Counted from the stretch's first letter, positions 48,766-59,814 are shown. The stretch: 64,000 bases of DNA from Brachionus manjavacas (GCA_019054805.1 JAHQIY010000008.1:4015501-4079500), one strand, 5' to 3'. A program made the numbers and translations. Notes: a model not told the origin generated them from the sequence alone.

Positions 48766-48819
48766 ATGGACTCGGCTTTGTTCAGCAGCAGCATGAGCCG
48801 GAAAAACAAACAAATCTAG
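48766..48819 (+). other. Possible upstream ORF or 5' UTR exon of the Ig receptor gene
   Basis: A 17-codon open frame (MDSALFSSSMSRKNKQI, stop) lies in a local G+C-richer patch 179 bp before the receptor start codon. Its codon choice looks like that of the receptor gene. It could be an upstream ORF in the leader or chance. Acceptor-like TTTAG words at about 48941, 48956 and 48975 would allow a spliced 5' UTR. Confidence 0.25.
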
Positions 48820-48997
48820 CCAGCGAGCTTGTCTTGGCCGAGACTCTTTCTCTTTCTGGTTTCTTAATGCAAATTTTATTTCATAATTTAGAAAAAGAAC
48901 AAATAAATTTAAATTTTATTTTTTTTTATTTTAAATTTAGAAAAAATAAAATTTTAGATTGATGAAGATTTTTAGCTAAATAGACAAATCGGCTGAA

Positions 48998-51900
48998 ATG
49001 AGAGTTTATTTTGTTGTGGCGATAGGTCTAGTGCAGTTGGCCATGGCCACTTGGCCATGTGACCAAAACAATTGTGAAATTGATGTGGCTTCAGAGTCGG
49101 GCAGCTCAGTCCGCTTAAGGTCCATTTTGTCGCTGGGCCTGCTCGAAGCGAACAGCTCTAGAGTGGACAAAAAAATCTTCTGGTCATTCAGGCGCGTCTA
49201 CCACACTCTGGACTCGCGGCAACAAACCTCCCAGCTGGAACTGATGATCTCTTTGGACTCCGAGGTCCAGGACAACTTGAAGTCAAAATATTCCATCTAC
49301 CTCAATGACGACAACAAATTTGACTTGATCGTGTCCAACTTGAGCCACGCGGACTCGGGTCTGTACAAGTGCAACCTTTGGAATCAAAAAACAATCCACT
49401 ATCGCTTGACTGTAATCGAGCCCATACAAAAACCGGCTCTTTTTCCCTCCTACGACCAGATGGCACTCGAAGGAGACAAATTAACCCTAAAATGCACCAG
49501 CAAGAACGCCTTTCCCTACGCCAACTTCACCTGGTTCAAAGACAATCAAAACATCGAGCAAGGATTCTCGACCAACTTGGTCGACAAAGAAACCAATCTG
49601 ATCGAGAGCACCCTGACCATGGAAAACATAAACTCAGATTTAAACGGACGCACAATTGTCTGTTCCACCGAGCAGACTGTAAACGGCTCTGTGCTCAGCC
49701 TTGACCAGTCCTTGGTGCTCAATGTAGCCTACAGGCCAAAGTTAAAGCTCAAAATTTTCATTCAAAACTATTCACTTGATTTGTTTGACGGCCAAAATTT
49801 GAGAGTATTTGGCGCCGATTTGCACTCGGCCAAATTTGAATGCAGCCACGAGTCGAATCCGTCAGGCGCGCACAAAAAATGGCTGCTGAACAACAATCAA
49901 GTATTGGCGCACCACACCGACCATTTGACTCTGTCTAATGTTGATTTGAAAGCGTTCAACTTGACGTGCCAGGCGCAAAATTCCATCGGACCGTCTCAAA
50001 CGACCGTGTCCATCAGCCTCCTGCTAGAACCAAGAATACAATTGAACAAGCAGGTCTTCCAAGTGGACGAGCTGAGTCCATTTCGGCTAAATTGTGTGTT
50101 TGATTCAAATGCGAACAGTAGTCGAGTGGTGTGGAAAAAAATGTACTCAAATGAGTCCAAAGAGTGCGTGGTGGTATCAGAGAGTGCGCTGCTTGACTTC
50201 AAGCAGGTCAAAATGAAGCAGCACGCGGCTTTTTACGAGTGTGAAGTGGCCGAGGAAATGAGAGATTCGTTTGGGGTGACCAAACAATTTAGAGCTAGAC
50301 ACCGGATGGAATTGATGGTTCGCTTTGTGCCCATCATGACTATTGATTATAGAAAACAAGCGGTCAACTTGAGTGCCAAGAGCCTAAATTTGTCATGTGT
50401 CACCATGTCTTATCCAGAGGCCACGTTTGCCTGGTTCAAAAACGGACTTCCACTGACTGGTCAAAGATTCAGGAGTTTTTCTGTTAGAAAGAGCAAAAAT
50501 TTGTTCGAAAGTGTTCTTAGTGTGAGGCAGGTGGGCGCACACGACCTGGGCCAAAAGTATGAATGTGAAGCGTCGAATGAGCTTGGCTCTAGCAGATTGC
50601 AAATCGAGCTGGTCGCTTTGTCCAAGCCGGACGCGCCAACTCAATTAAGATCGCTGGCAGTGGGCTACTCCAGTGTTGGTCTAAGTTGGTCGCCCGGATT
50701 CGACGGCGGTCTCGACCAACATTTTGTCTTGCAACTCAACGATTCCATCGTTGAGCTCAACTCGTCGCACGCAGCTCTAACTGGTCCGAACTTGGCAAAC
50801 CTAACCAACTTGTGCACAAACTCGATCTACTCGATTCGAGTCATGGCCAAAAACGAAATGGGCTCCAGCGCCTGGTCCGATTTTGTTCTCGTCCGGACCA
50901 GAGACTTGACCGCGAGCGATCGAATTTTGTTGCCTCAGTTGGACAGCTTATTTTTGAATGTTCCCAAAAATCGACTCGAATTCAGCTTCCAGAGCGAGCC
51001 CAGCGTGTCCGTTTGTCTGAGACTGAGCGGAGAAATGCTCGTGCCATTCGAGTCCAGCACTTGTCTCGACACACACAACCAAAGCTATTTGTCTCTAGAC
51101 CAGCTTGAGCTCGGCCAGGGCGCCTTTGAGCCCAAGCGTGTAAAGTCGCTCAAAGTGGACACGTGCTTCGCGGCCAAGTCGAGCATTTGCTCGCGGCGCC
51201 AAATGACCGCCATCATAGACACCTACGACAAAATATCGCACTTGACGCCGCCCAAAAAAAGCGCCCATCTTTTCGGCGCTCTCCTCGCCGGCCACAATTC
51301 GCTGCCAGTGGTTCTGATTGTGGCCATTTCGGTGTGCATACTGGCGCTGGTGCTCATTTTGTTCGTCACCATCATCATTTGCATCCGAAAGCCCAAGTTC
51401 AAGCTGTGCAAGTCGCTGCTGTCGCAGAAAAGCCTGGCCACCAAGCCATTTGAAAATTTCCTCTCCGACCAGAGCAGACTGGGCCATTCCAAGTCGTTTA
51501 ACATAGACATCACTTCGATATCGGCGCCAGTGGCCAGCACGGTGTCAATTAGCGGCAGTCAATTGACCAGCTCGACCTCGTCCGAAAATTCCAACCAGAA
51601 ACAAAGCAGACGCACATTTACGGCTGCGCTCACACACACAGCCCACAACATCCTTCACAATTCAATAAGCCGCGGCAAGACCAACCAAATTTTGGTCACC
51701 GAAGATGACGAAAATCGGTTGGGCCTGTGCCGAGGCGAAGAGCTCAAGCTGGACTCGGCCACTTCGTCCACAGCAGTCTCCAATTGTTCATCGCAGAATT
51801 TGCACACGCCGTACATGTTCACCGACTACACGCTGTTCGACCAGCAGGGCCTGAAGTGCGAGAGCTCGTCAGGCAGCAACTCGGACCCGATTGCCATCAA

Positions 51901-52201
51901 CAACTCGTTGACGTCCCATTCGGCGTCCGACTCGCCCATTTACGGCTACAACATTGCCGGGGCCACCACCGCTCACACGCAATCCACACAAAACTCCAAT
52001 CTAGACTCCATTTTTCAGATTCAGCAGATGAATTTTGGCACTCAATCAAGCGGCCAGGTGGACAGCTCCACTTTGGTCAGGCAGCAAACATCGAGTATCC
52101 TGAACAAGCAGCTCAAGTACAGCAAGAGTGGCGAAGCGACCGAGAGCGGGTACTCGACTCCGTCAAGGCCCAAAAAGGTCATCTATGAAGTGATTGTGTG
52201 A
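48998..52201 (+). CDS. Ig/FN3 single-pass cell-adhesion receptor (Sidestep/nephrin-like architecture)
   Basis: A 1067-aa type I membrane protein in one exon. Residues 1-17 are a signal peptide. Five Ig-like domains follow (about 25-138, 143-245, 248-340, 343-440 and 445-543), each with paired cysteines and a D-x-G/A-x-Y-x-C F-strand motif (DSGLYKC, AAFYECE, LGQKYEC). A fibronectin type III domain starting KPDAPTQLRSLAVGYSSVGL spans about 546-640. A cysteine-containing membrane-proximal region, a transmembrane helix (about 769-794, SLPVVLIVAISVCILALV) and a 270-residue Ser/Thr-rich cytoplasmic tail follow. The tail ends in YEVIV, a possible PDZ-binding end. Five Ig plus one FN3 is the plan of Sidestep-like and nephrin-like neuronal or junctional receptors; the ligand is unknown. 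G+C and codon choice are far higher than in the neighbouring DNA, and a gene of this class without introns is unusual, so an ancient retrocopy is conceivable. AATAAA follows at 52462. Confidence 0.9.
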   Translation: MRVYFVVAIGLVQLAMATWPCDQNNCEIDVASESGSSVRLRSILSLGLLEANSSRVDKKIFWSFRRVYHTLDSRQQTSQLELMISLDSEVQDNLKSKYSIYLNDDNKFDLIVSNLSHADSGLYKCNLWNQKTIHYRLTVIEPIQKPALFPSYDQMALEGDKLTLKCTSKNAFPYANFTWFKDNQNIEQGFSTNLVDKETNLIESTLTMENINSDLNGRTIVCSTEQTVNGSVLSLDQSLVLNVAYRPKLKLKIFIQNYSLDLFDGQNLRVFGADLHSAKFECSHESNPSGAHKKWLLNNNQVLAHHTDHLTLSNVDLKAFNLTCQAQNSIGPSQTTVSISLLLEPRIQLNKQVFQVDELSPFRLNCVFDSNANSSRVVWKKMYSNESKECVVVSESALLDFKQVKMKQHAAFYECEVAEEMRDSFGVTKQFRARHRMELMVRFVPIMTIDYRKQAVNLSAKSLNLSCVTMSYPEATFAWFKNGLPLTGQRFRSFSVRKSKNLFESVLSVRQVGAHDLGQKYECEASNELGSSRLQIELVALSKPDAPTQLRSLAVGYSSVGLSWSPGFDGGLDQHFVLQLNDSIVELNSSHAALTGPNLANLTNLCTNSIYSIRVMAKNEMGSSAWSDFVLVRTRDLTASDRILLPQLDSLFLNVPKNRLEFSFQSEPSVSVCLRLSGEMLVPFESSTCLDTHNQSYLSLDQLELGQGAFEPKRVKSLKVDTCFAAKSSICSRRQMTAIIDTYDKISHLTPPKKSAHLFGALLAGHNSLPVVLIVAISVCILALVLILFVTIIICIRKPKFKLCKSLLSQKSLATKPFENFLSDQSRLGHSKSFNIDITSISAPVASTVSISGSQLTSSTSSENSNQKQSRRTFTAALTHTAHNILHNSISRGKTNQILVTEDDENRLGLCRGEELKLDSATSSTAVSNCSSQNLHTPYMFTDYTLFDQQGLKCESSSGSNSDPIAINNSLTSHSASDSPIYGYNIAGATTAHTQSTQNSNLDSIFQIQQMNFGTQSSGQVDSSTLVRQQTSSILNKQLKYSKSGEATESGYSTPSRPKKVIYEVIV

Positions 52202-52461
52202 AGCAGTGGTCTGGTGGTTTGTGTGCATTCATGCCTAGTCATTCGAACATCTATCTAATGTTGTTAAACTACAAGTAAAAGTGCTTTATGAACAATTGTG
52301 GCTCAATTTGTGATGTAAATAATGTTTCTTGTTTAGCGACTGTTTTAAGATAATTAATTGAATTTTTTCTATTTTTTTTAAGAGTTTTTTTTTTTAAATT
52401 TTTTGTATTTATTAAAATTAAAAATTTTAAATATATTAAATTATTAAATTTTTTTATATAA

Positions 52462-52467
52462 AATAAA
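52462..52467 (+). terminator. Possible polyadenylation signal of the Ig receptor gene
   Basis: AATAAA 261 bp after the stop, in sense orientation, in A+T-rich DNA. Confidence 0.4.
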
Positions 52468-52576
52468 CTGAATTATGATCACAAGACTTGTGTTTTACCG
52501 TCAATACTTTCAAACTACCCGTAACATCAATCAAATTTACCAGAAACCCGATATAATGCCAAAATTATTTAACGAA

Positions 52577-52723
52577 ATTATCCGAATTAAGCGACATGTT
52601 ACTTAATCAAATCATCAGACTTGTTTTTAAGTCACAAGTCTTAAGTCAAGTCAAGTCAATGACTTAATTTTTTTTTTTTTAAGTCAAGTCAATGATTTAA
52701 TAAATCCATATTTGATACCAATA

Positions 52724-52759
<36 letters not shown>

Positions 52760-53475
52760 GAGCTACAGTAAGCGAGCTTGCTGAGATAGCTTACTCGGAA
52801 GCCATCTATGGTAGCTAATTGCACAAAAATCTAGAGATAAATTAAGGAACTACAATAAAAGTTACAGAGACGAAACTGAGATACAAGACGAATACGAGAG
52901 ATTATACAGATTAATGAGTTAAGTAGATTTAAAGTAATTCAAAAAAATTTGTAATTATACAAAAATTAATAAAAAATAAATTAAATAATTGTACAATAGT
53001 ATAAAAAACTAATAAGAGATGAGTAACTTCATTTATAGGTACAATTGATTAAGAAAAAAGAATTTATAGAGACATTACAGATATTACATAAGATTATAGA
53101 GAACATTAAGGGTAAAGAAAAAGATAAATAGAAAATAATTTACAGAAAAAATAGCTACAATTTTAAATATAAATAGAAAATTTCGAATAAATAGACACAA
53201 GATTGTATATAGTGATAGGTTAAACGTCAACCAGTTATGAAGTACAAACCGACTCGTAGGCATCGTAGCGGTTCTTGAACTGGTTAAAGAAGTTGCTTCC
53301 AAATTCCTGGCCGTCAATATCGTCGTCCTATGTGCTCTGTAAATGTAACCAGATTTAGAAAATAATTCTTTCAACTGGTCCAGATGAAGCAGTTATTGAT
53401 AAAAATTTCTGTGCAAGTCATGACTTTGACTTAAAACTGTGACTTATACAAGTCAGAATCAAATAATGAAATGTC
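52577..53475. mobile_element. AAGTC-type DNA element, split by a LINE tail
   Basis: Bases 52577-52600 repeat the end of the mini-element at 13956. Bases 52617-52670 repeat the AAGTC-rich sequence at 14278, and 52680-52697 repeat part of it again. At 53405-53470 a related sequence occurs in inverted orientation (GACTTAAAACTGTGACTTAT). The two sides look like terminal repeats of one element into which the LINE at 52722-53390 inserted. No clean target duplication was found. Confidence 0.45.
52722..53390 (-). mobile_element. LINE 3' end with (ATT)n tail
   Basis: On the minus strand at about 53320-53240 an open frame reads DIDGQEFGSNFFNQFKNRYD then AYE, ending in a stop. This is the ordinary C-terminus of a CR1-like LINE polymerase. 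About 500 bp of 3' UTR follows and ends, after a segment AGCAAGCTCGCTTACTG, in a (TTA)n run (plus strand AAT repeats at 52722-52757). The LINE at 5352 has the same arrangement, with a trinucleotide tail. Confidence 0.65.
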
Positions 53476-53479
53476 ACTA

Positions 53480-54929
53480 AAAAATGAATAAATTTTACCC
53501 ATGGTAAATAAAAAAAAAACATCCGACTTTAATCGTTTTTAAAAAACAGAGTTAATTCAATTTTCATTTTTTAAAGAATATTAAGGTATTTAAGGAATAT
53601 TAAGTCATAAACACTAGTTAGCTAGGATTATCAAAAATTCACCCCAAAAACTTTTTTTAGGTTAATTATGACGCAGAATTCGATTTTATTAGTGAAAAAG
53701 TTGGGTTCTTATATCTTATACCCGAGTTTCAGGGGGGGGTTCAAAAAAACGTTTTGTTTCATAAAATGTGAAGCATATAGAAATCTACTTATTTTTTTTT
53801 TTTTTTTATGAAAATTTACCCTAAATTTACTCGGATTAGTCGTTTTTTATCATCCATTAGTTTATTTTCCCTTTTTTTTTGGCGATTTTTAGAAAAAAAT
53901 GTTTTTTTTTTTTTAAATATGCCTTTAAATTTTATTTCGTATATAAGACTTTTTTCAAGTAGGGTGATTTTGGGCTTAAATTAAAGCTAATTTATTAAGA
54001 AATAGGAATAGGTGAGCTTTTTGGATAATATTGTCTATTTAGTAAAATACAAGCATTTAAAGATACCTATGTAATAAATATAAAGTTTTTAGATAGATTC
54101 ATATAGGAAATTTATTGTTCTGAATATATTAATGTATTAAAATCTTTGCTTTTTTTATGAGAAATAACTTTACTACTCGATTTTGCTCCAAATAGCTTTT
54201 CTAAGACATTTTGATAGCGTGCACCACTTTGATACATTTCCAAAGCTCTCCAGAATCTATTCCATAGCTTAATATTCAAATCTATATTTTTATATTCATT
54301 TATGGCCTCTAAAATTAAGTCTAAGAACTTGTTGAAATCTTGATCATTTTTTTTTAATATTTTACTGATTTTAAATCAAAATAGAATGCTTTTAAGACAA
54401 GATATCAACAAACCCCCATCTATTTCTATAGAGGGAACTTAGTTCTCTTAAATAAAAAAAAAATATCTATTTTGAAATAATTTTACGGGAGAAATAAAAC
54501 GCCAAAAATGCTAAATCATCGAATTTTTTCAAAACTTTGCGGTTAAATTGTTAGGGATTTTTATTGAATGGGTGAAAAAAAATACACAAGATTAGAAAGT
54601 ACATTTCCTCTACTATCTGAAGAAAAAAAAAGTAAGTTTCCAAGTCAGTTTAATTTTTCGAAAAAATAAGTTCAAACTTATGCACTAAATTTGTATTTTT
54701 ATTTCATGCAATTCAGCAAAAATAAGATGACATATGAAAAAATGATTTCAGATTCGAGTTCTACGCACAAAATTACATTAGATTTCAAATTTTTGGAAAA
54801 GCTAAAAATTTTAAATCCAAAACTAGTGTTTATGACTTGGGGCACCTTATATAAGCTTTAACAATTATTAAAAGTTTGAACTTTTATTACATGTGACTAA
54901 AATTGAATTTTTATTTTTTATTAAATCAA
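53480..54929. other. A+T-rich noncoding DNA
   Basis: No gene or element with clear edges recognised. A G-run lies at 53731-53739. Confidence 0.55.
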
Positions 54930-56015
54930 TACCGATTTTCATGAAAAAATTTTTTTTTTTTAATTTTTGAAAAAGGAAAACAAAAAAAATTTTTTGACAA
55001 AAAGTGACGTAAATTTCGGTAAATTCTTGTAAAAAAAGGTAAAAAATGATAAAAATTCAACAAATGGAAAAATGGATTTTTTATTATTTAATTCAATTTT
55101 TTTTCTAAACAAATTGTGAAAATTAATATTTATTTTTCAATTATTTGTTTTAACAAATCAGCATTTGAAAATATTAAGTACGAAAATGTTAAATTATTTT
55201 CTTATATACAAAAATTATCAAAAATCATTTATAAAGAGCTCTATAAAAAAAAGATATACAATCAGAATTAAATGGTCTGACCAGTCACCATTTCTTTCAC
55301 TTACAATCTTAACAACCTAGAAATGTTTTATTAAAAAATTAAAATAATAAAATTTTTTCATATTTTTTACATATTTAAGATGATTTATATATTTCTTACA
55401 TTTTTCAACTGTCTAAGTTTTTTGAAATGCTTAATATCAAAAGTAAAATAACATTCTTTAAATCAAATCAAAAGTTAGACATAAATTTTTTTAAAAAGCT
55501 GGGCTTGTAAAATTTATTCCAAAAGGATCAACATTCAAAGAAGCTTGGGACAAGACAGCTAACAGCTTAAAAGAAAAAAAAGCTAGAAAATAATATTTAT
55601 TTTGTAAATAATGTTTAAATATTAATTTTCATAATTTGTTTAGAAAAAAAATTGAAGGAAATAATAAAAAATCCATTTTTCCTTTTCTGTTGAATTTTTA
55701 CCATTTTTTACCTTTTTTTACAAGAATTTACCGAAATTTACGTCACTTTTTGTCAAAAAATTTTTTTTTGTTTCCCTTTTTCAAAAATTCAAAAAAAAAT
55801 TTTTTTCATGAAAATCGGTTTTTTCGAGAAATTTTGGAAATTTTTTTTTTCACTGAATTTTACAGTAATTATCGGTATTTTACGATAATTGTCGTTATTT
55901 TACGAAAAATACCCTTTTTTAGATTACCATATTTTATGGTTAGTATGGTAAAATATCGTGAATTTACAATAATTCACGTAAAATATGGTGAATTCAAGGT
56001 ATCGTAGCAGCACTG
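54930..56015. mobile_element. Long-TIR TA-element, family 1, left end truncated
   Basis: Bases 54930-55150 and 55605-55840 are inverted repeats of about 220-230 bp at high identity (ACGTCACTTTTTGTCAAAAA and flanks). The right side continues through runs of TTTTACG/TACCGT-like words to a terminus TATCGTAGCAGCACTG (ending 56015) followed by TA, almost the same terminus as the element at 57486-58642. The matching left terminus is absent, so the copy is truncated at about 54930. The core (55235-55592) holds two short blocks that in one plus frame read WSDQSPFLSLTILTT-stop and LVKFIPKGSTFKEAW...-stop. Both have counterparts in the element at 57486. Confidence 0.7.
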
Positions 56016-56640
56016 TATACAAAATAAAATGGTAAAATAAAATTCTAAGCATTTTCAGTCTTTTTTTCTTTCTAAGAATTGAATCAGCGTTTTTATTTTA
56101 AAGCAATGTATCAAAAGCCTATTGAAAATTTCTTTTTAAAATAAAAACAATAGCTTACAAAACAATTTTTGACATGAATTAAAATGTGAAAAAAATTTAC
56201 AAAGTGTAATATAGGCCGAGTGTGTGAATAATAAGCTTGGTATTTAGTTGAGCACTTTATTTAAAATAAGTTTTTATATAACAACTGAACACTTTCTTTT
56301 AAAGTAACAAGTTATATTTATAGTCTGATCATGTCACTATACTACACTATACTCCCTTTCTTAGAATGACTCATTCTATACTTTATTAGTATAAGCTCAT
56401 AAGCGTATTTTTTTCAATTTTTTGAATCCATGAAGCCTTTAGATTTTATTTTTGAATAAGCCCATGGGTTAAAGTGAAAAGAAATATAAAAAACAGGGTT
56501 TTAGCCGAGCTTAGATACTGGTCTTATGGCTTATTAACACCAAGCTAAGTGAATGATTTTTTTTAGTCAAGTCTTGACTTAGAATTTGAAACTTTTGACT
56601 TATTAGAAAATAATTTGTCCCATAATTCCAACAGAACAAT
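56016..56640. other. A+T-rich DNA between transposon relics
   Basis: No gene recognised. A short AAGTC-type palindromic piece (AGTCAAGTCTTGACTTAG) lies at about 56566 and is related to the repeats at 14278 and 52617. Confidence 0.5.
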
Positions 56641-56649
56641 ATTTTATCA

Positions 56650-57060
56650 GCACCTTTTTAAACGCATATCTGACTCAAAGCTTATAGCATCGAGTTGATT
56701 TGGCATCCATGAATGATCGTAAATTTTCTATTGGATTGAGATTAGGTGATCTGGCGCACCATTGTAAAAGCTCTATATTTTGCTCATCAAACCAATTATT
56801 CATAGAATGATCCCTATGTGATGAAGCGCTGTCTTGATGAAAAACCCACTTGTCTTCCGCATCATTAAAAAGCTCCATTGACATATTTTTGCTGATCTTT
56901 TTCTCTTTTGTAACCTTGGTTTACAGAACTTAGAGTGATATTTCTCATTTTTAAGCCTTTTAACTATTACTCTTATTTACGATTAAAAATCTCAAAATTA
57001 GACTCTCAATTTATCTGCTTTGCCCATTTTTCATAGTAAAAAGAGTCTTTCTTACGGCTT
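56650..57060 (-). mobile_element. Tc1/mariner transposase relic
   Basis: On the minus strand, 56884-56675 encodes KWVFHQDSASSHRD, then a NNWFDEQNIELLQWCARSPN-LNPIENLRS segment. This is the conserved C-terminal block of Tc1-type transposases, with the second catalytic Asp and the SPDLNPIEN-like motif. About 150 bp upstream a minus-strand MGKADKLRV-like start (about 57035) resembles a Tc1 N-terminus, so the middle is deleted and the frames are broken. No terminal repeats were identified. Confidence 0.8.
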
Positions 57061-57483
57061 TATGAGATTCTAAAGTTTTGCATTTAAGAAATCTTATCAC
57101 GGTACCCAAAATAAAACTTAATTCTTGAGACCTACTATTAAAATCGGCAGCAAGTTTTAAATGCTGTGTTTTACTTAAAACCGCAGAACGAGCAATATTG
57201 CACCATTTTATTCGATACCGAATATGAATATGAATCAGATGAATAACCTTAAGAAGAATAAGCAACTTACATTGACAAAAATTAGAAATAATGGACGATA
57301 TGAAATTGACTGAGAACGTAGAAGTGGCAAGTCTTAGGAAAACGATAAATTTTAGATGAGAAAGTTATTTTATATTTATTTTTTTATTTATTTGTATATT
57401 CAGATTAAAAAAAAAAAAAAAAAAAAAACAAAATAAAATAAAGTTTAAAATAAGAAAAAAAATATTTAAAAAAAAAAATAAAA
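57061..57483. other. Noncoding DNA ending in an A-run
   Basis: A minus-strand open frame at 57011-57265 has no recognised domain. Bases 57406-57480 are an almost uninterrupted A-rich run directly left of the TA-flanked element. Confidence 0.5.
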
Positions 57484-57485
57484 TA

Positions 57486-58642
57486 CAGTACTGCTACGAT
57501 ACAGTGATTTTACTAAAAATTACGTGTTTTTACTAGATTTTACGTAAAAATCGGAAAAAATCTGTGAAATTACGTAAAAATACTAAAGTAAAATAATGTA
57601 AATTTACCAGATTTTACGTAATTTTACCGGATTTTTCGTCAATTTTGGTAATCTTCAAAAGGGCCAAAAATAGTCCAATTTTTGGTGAATTTTTGAATTT
57701 TTTGATTTTTTTTATAAATTTTATGAAAAAAAAACAAAAAAAAAAACGTTTTTTTACGTAATTTTACGTAATTTTTTATTATAAAATGGTAATTTTAAGT
57801 AAAAAAAAGTAAATTTTAGTAAAAAACACTAGTAAAAAATAAAGTTTTTTAAATTAACGCTAATAGCTAAAGTTTTAATGGTCAGACCAATCACCATTTT
57901 TATCTATAACAATTTTTATTACCTAAAATATATAAGATTTAAACTTCATAAATAAAATAAAAATTGAATAAAATTCAAACTTTTTTTAAATGGTTAATAT
58001 AACTTTGACATTTAACTGGTGTTAAGGTTTTCTCGAATTCTTTTACCCCAATTGTTGCATCTGATTCTGATAAAATCATTTTTTTTCTTACGTAATTTTT
58101 TTAATATGTATAGAAAAATAAATAAAATCATTTAATTTAAAAGAAGACTTGTTAAAATTGGTTCCACAAAATTCAACATTCAAAGAGTCTTGGAGAAAAG
58201 CTTGTGATTGTTTTAAAAATGATAGAAATAAAAAGACAAAATAGATTATACTAATTTTTTTGTTCTGATCACATTCAAAAGATTTTTTTTAAATTACTAA
58301 AATTTACTTTTTTTTACTTAAAATTACCATTTTATAATAAAAAATTACGTAAAATTACGTAAAAAAACGTTTTTTTTTTTTTGTTTTTTTTTCATAAAAT
58401 TAATAAAAAAAATCAAAAAATTCAAAAATTCACCAAAAATTGGACTATTTTTGGCCCTTTTGAAGATTACCAAAATTGACGAAAAATCCGGTAAAATTAC
58501 GTAAAATTACGTAAAATCTGGTAAATTTACATTATTTTACTTTAGTATTTTTACGTAATTTCACAGATTTTTTCCGATTTTTACGTAAAATCTAGTAAAA
58601 ACACGTAATTTTTAGTAAAATCACTATATCGTAGCAGTACTG
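57486..58642. mobile_element. Complete long-TIR TA-element, family 2
   Basis: A 1157-bp element flanked by TA on both sides (57484-57485 and 58643-58644). It begins CAGTACTGCTACGATA and ends with its reverse complement. The terminal inverted repeats extend about 337-349 bp (57486-57822 and 58294-58642) and are almost identical, differing by small length changes in homopolymers and isolated bases. They are made largely of repeated TTTTACGTAA-type words. The 470-bp core (57823-58293) holds blocks that in one plus frame read WSDQSPFLSITIFIT-stop (about 57885) and LLKLVPQNSTFKESWRKA...-stop (about 58150), as in the family-1 element. TA duplication and CAGT ends suggest a Tc1/mariner-superfamily derivative. 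No transposase is present, so it is non-autonomous. Confidence 0.85.
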
Positions 58643-58707
58643 TAAGTTAAAATAGAAGAAAATTAAAATTAGATATATTGGTATAGAGAATAACAGGATA
58701 CATATTT

Positions 58708-59475
58708 TTAAATGTCTGATTTTTCAGGGAAAAAAGAAGAAATAGTAAGGTAGCAATTACACAATGGAGTTGGGTATTCAATATATCTCGATTCGAAACC
58801 TTCTTTGTATTCCTCCACAAGTCTGACAACCAATGGAATAGAATGACTCAGTCCTGCCCTAACATATCTCTCACTCAACTCAAAAAGTCGATTTGAGACT
58901 GTTAGTAGTTTAAGTTTATTATATGCCTCATGATGCATTATGTTGGAGGGAGTATCATATTTTAGTTTCAAGATGGATCTAACTGCTGAATTTTGAATCA
59001 CTTGTATTTTTTTAATGTTGGTTTCTGTGAGTGAATTTAAACAAGGAAAAGAATAATCGAGAATTGATCCTATTAAGGATTTGAATAGATTCCCTAATGT
59101 TTTGGGTTTAAGGTCCCGTTTTTTATTCGATAGATATTTAATAATATTTAGTCTTGAGTTACAGCGCTCTTTTATCTCATCCACCATTAAACTAAATGTA
59201 AGTTTTGAGTCTAATGTAATTCCTAAGAACTTTACTTTTTCTTTTTGGTCTTATTTCTTTTAGGTATGTCATTAATGAAAATGCTGAAAAGAAGAGGACT
59301 AATTACTGATCCTTGTGGAACCCCTGCTTTAATTAAGCATTGGTCACTCAAATGTCCGTTTACTTTTGCTATAAAACATCTGGAATCGAGAAATGATCTG
59401 ATCCAGTAAATAAGATAAGGAGGAAGATTAGTTTTAACTAGCTTATAAATTAGTCCATCATGCCAAACATTTTAA
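58708..59475 (-). mobile_element. LINE relic (Jockey-like), internally deleted
   Basis: The minus strand from about 59475 encodes reverse-transcriptase motifs: WIRSFLDSRCFIAKVNGH, then AGVPQGSVISPLLFSIFIND. It then passes, with a frameshift, straight to KFLGITLDSKLTFSLMVDEI, so the YADD-containing segment is missing. A 159-codon open frame (59187-58708) gives the C-terminal domain (SLIGSILDYSFPCLNSL, QNSAVRSILKLKYDTPSN) and ends in a normal stop. It is related to the LINE at 61261-63405. Confidence 0.85.
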
Positions 59476-59814
59476 AACATAGACCAACACGTAAATAAAT
59501 GAGACCAAAGGTGTCAGAATTTTTCATGATTTTTGACTTTTCGATGATAAATTTATACTGAAATGTACTAATTGTCACCAGAAAGCTTTCATTTACAAAA
59601 AGAGATATAAAAGCTCTTATCGGCATATTTTATGCAAGAAGTGTTTAATGCCCAAAATGTTTCTCTGAAAGCCATGTGGTCAATAATTTATAAAGTTCTA
59701 TTTGTTTCTGTAATGGAAACAAATTGTGACAGCTTTACTTGTGACAAATTTAAATTTAAAATTCGGTGAGTGTTAATTTTATTTTTATATTCTAATTAGA
59801 TTAATGAGGAGGTT

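Noticed and set aside
51095..51540. Long open frames antisense or shifted to the Ig receptor exon (also at 49369, 50812, 51727)
   Set aside because: They lie wholly inside a G+C-rich real exon, where spurious frames are expected, and show no domains.
57011..57265. 84-codon minus-strand frame as a gene
   Set aside because: It overlaps the likely N-terminal remnant of the Tc1 relic and has no recognisable domain.
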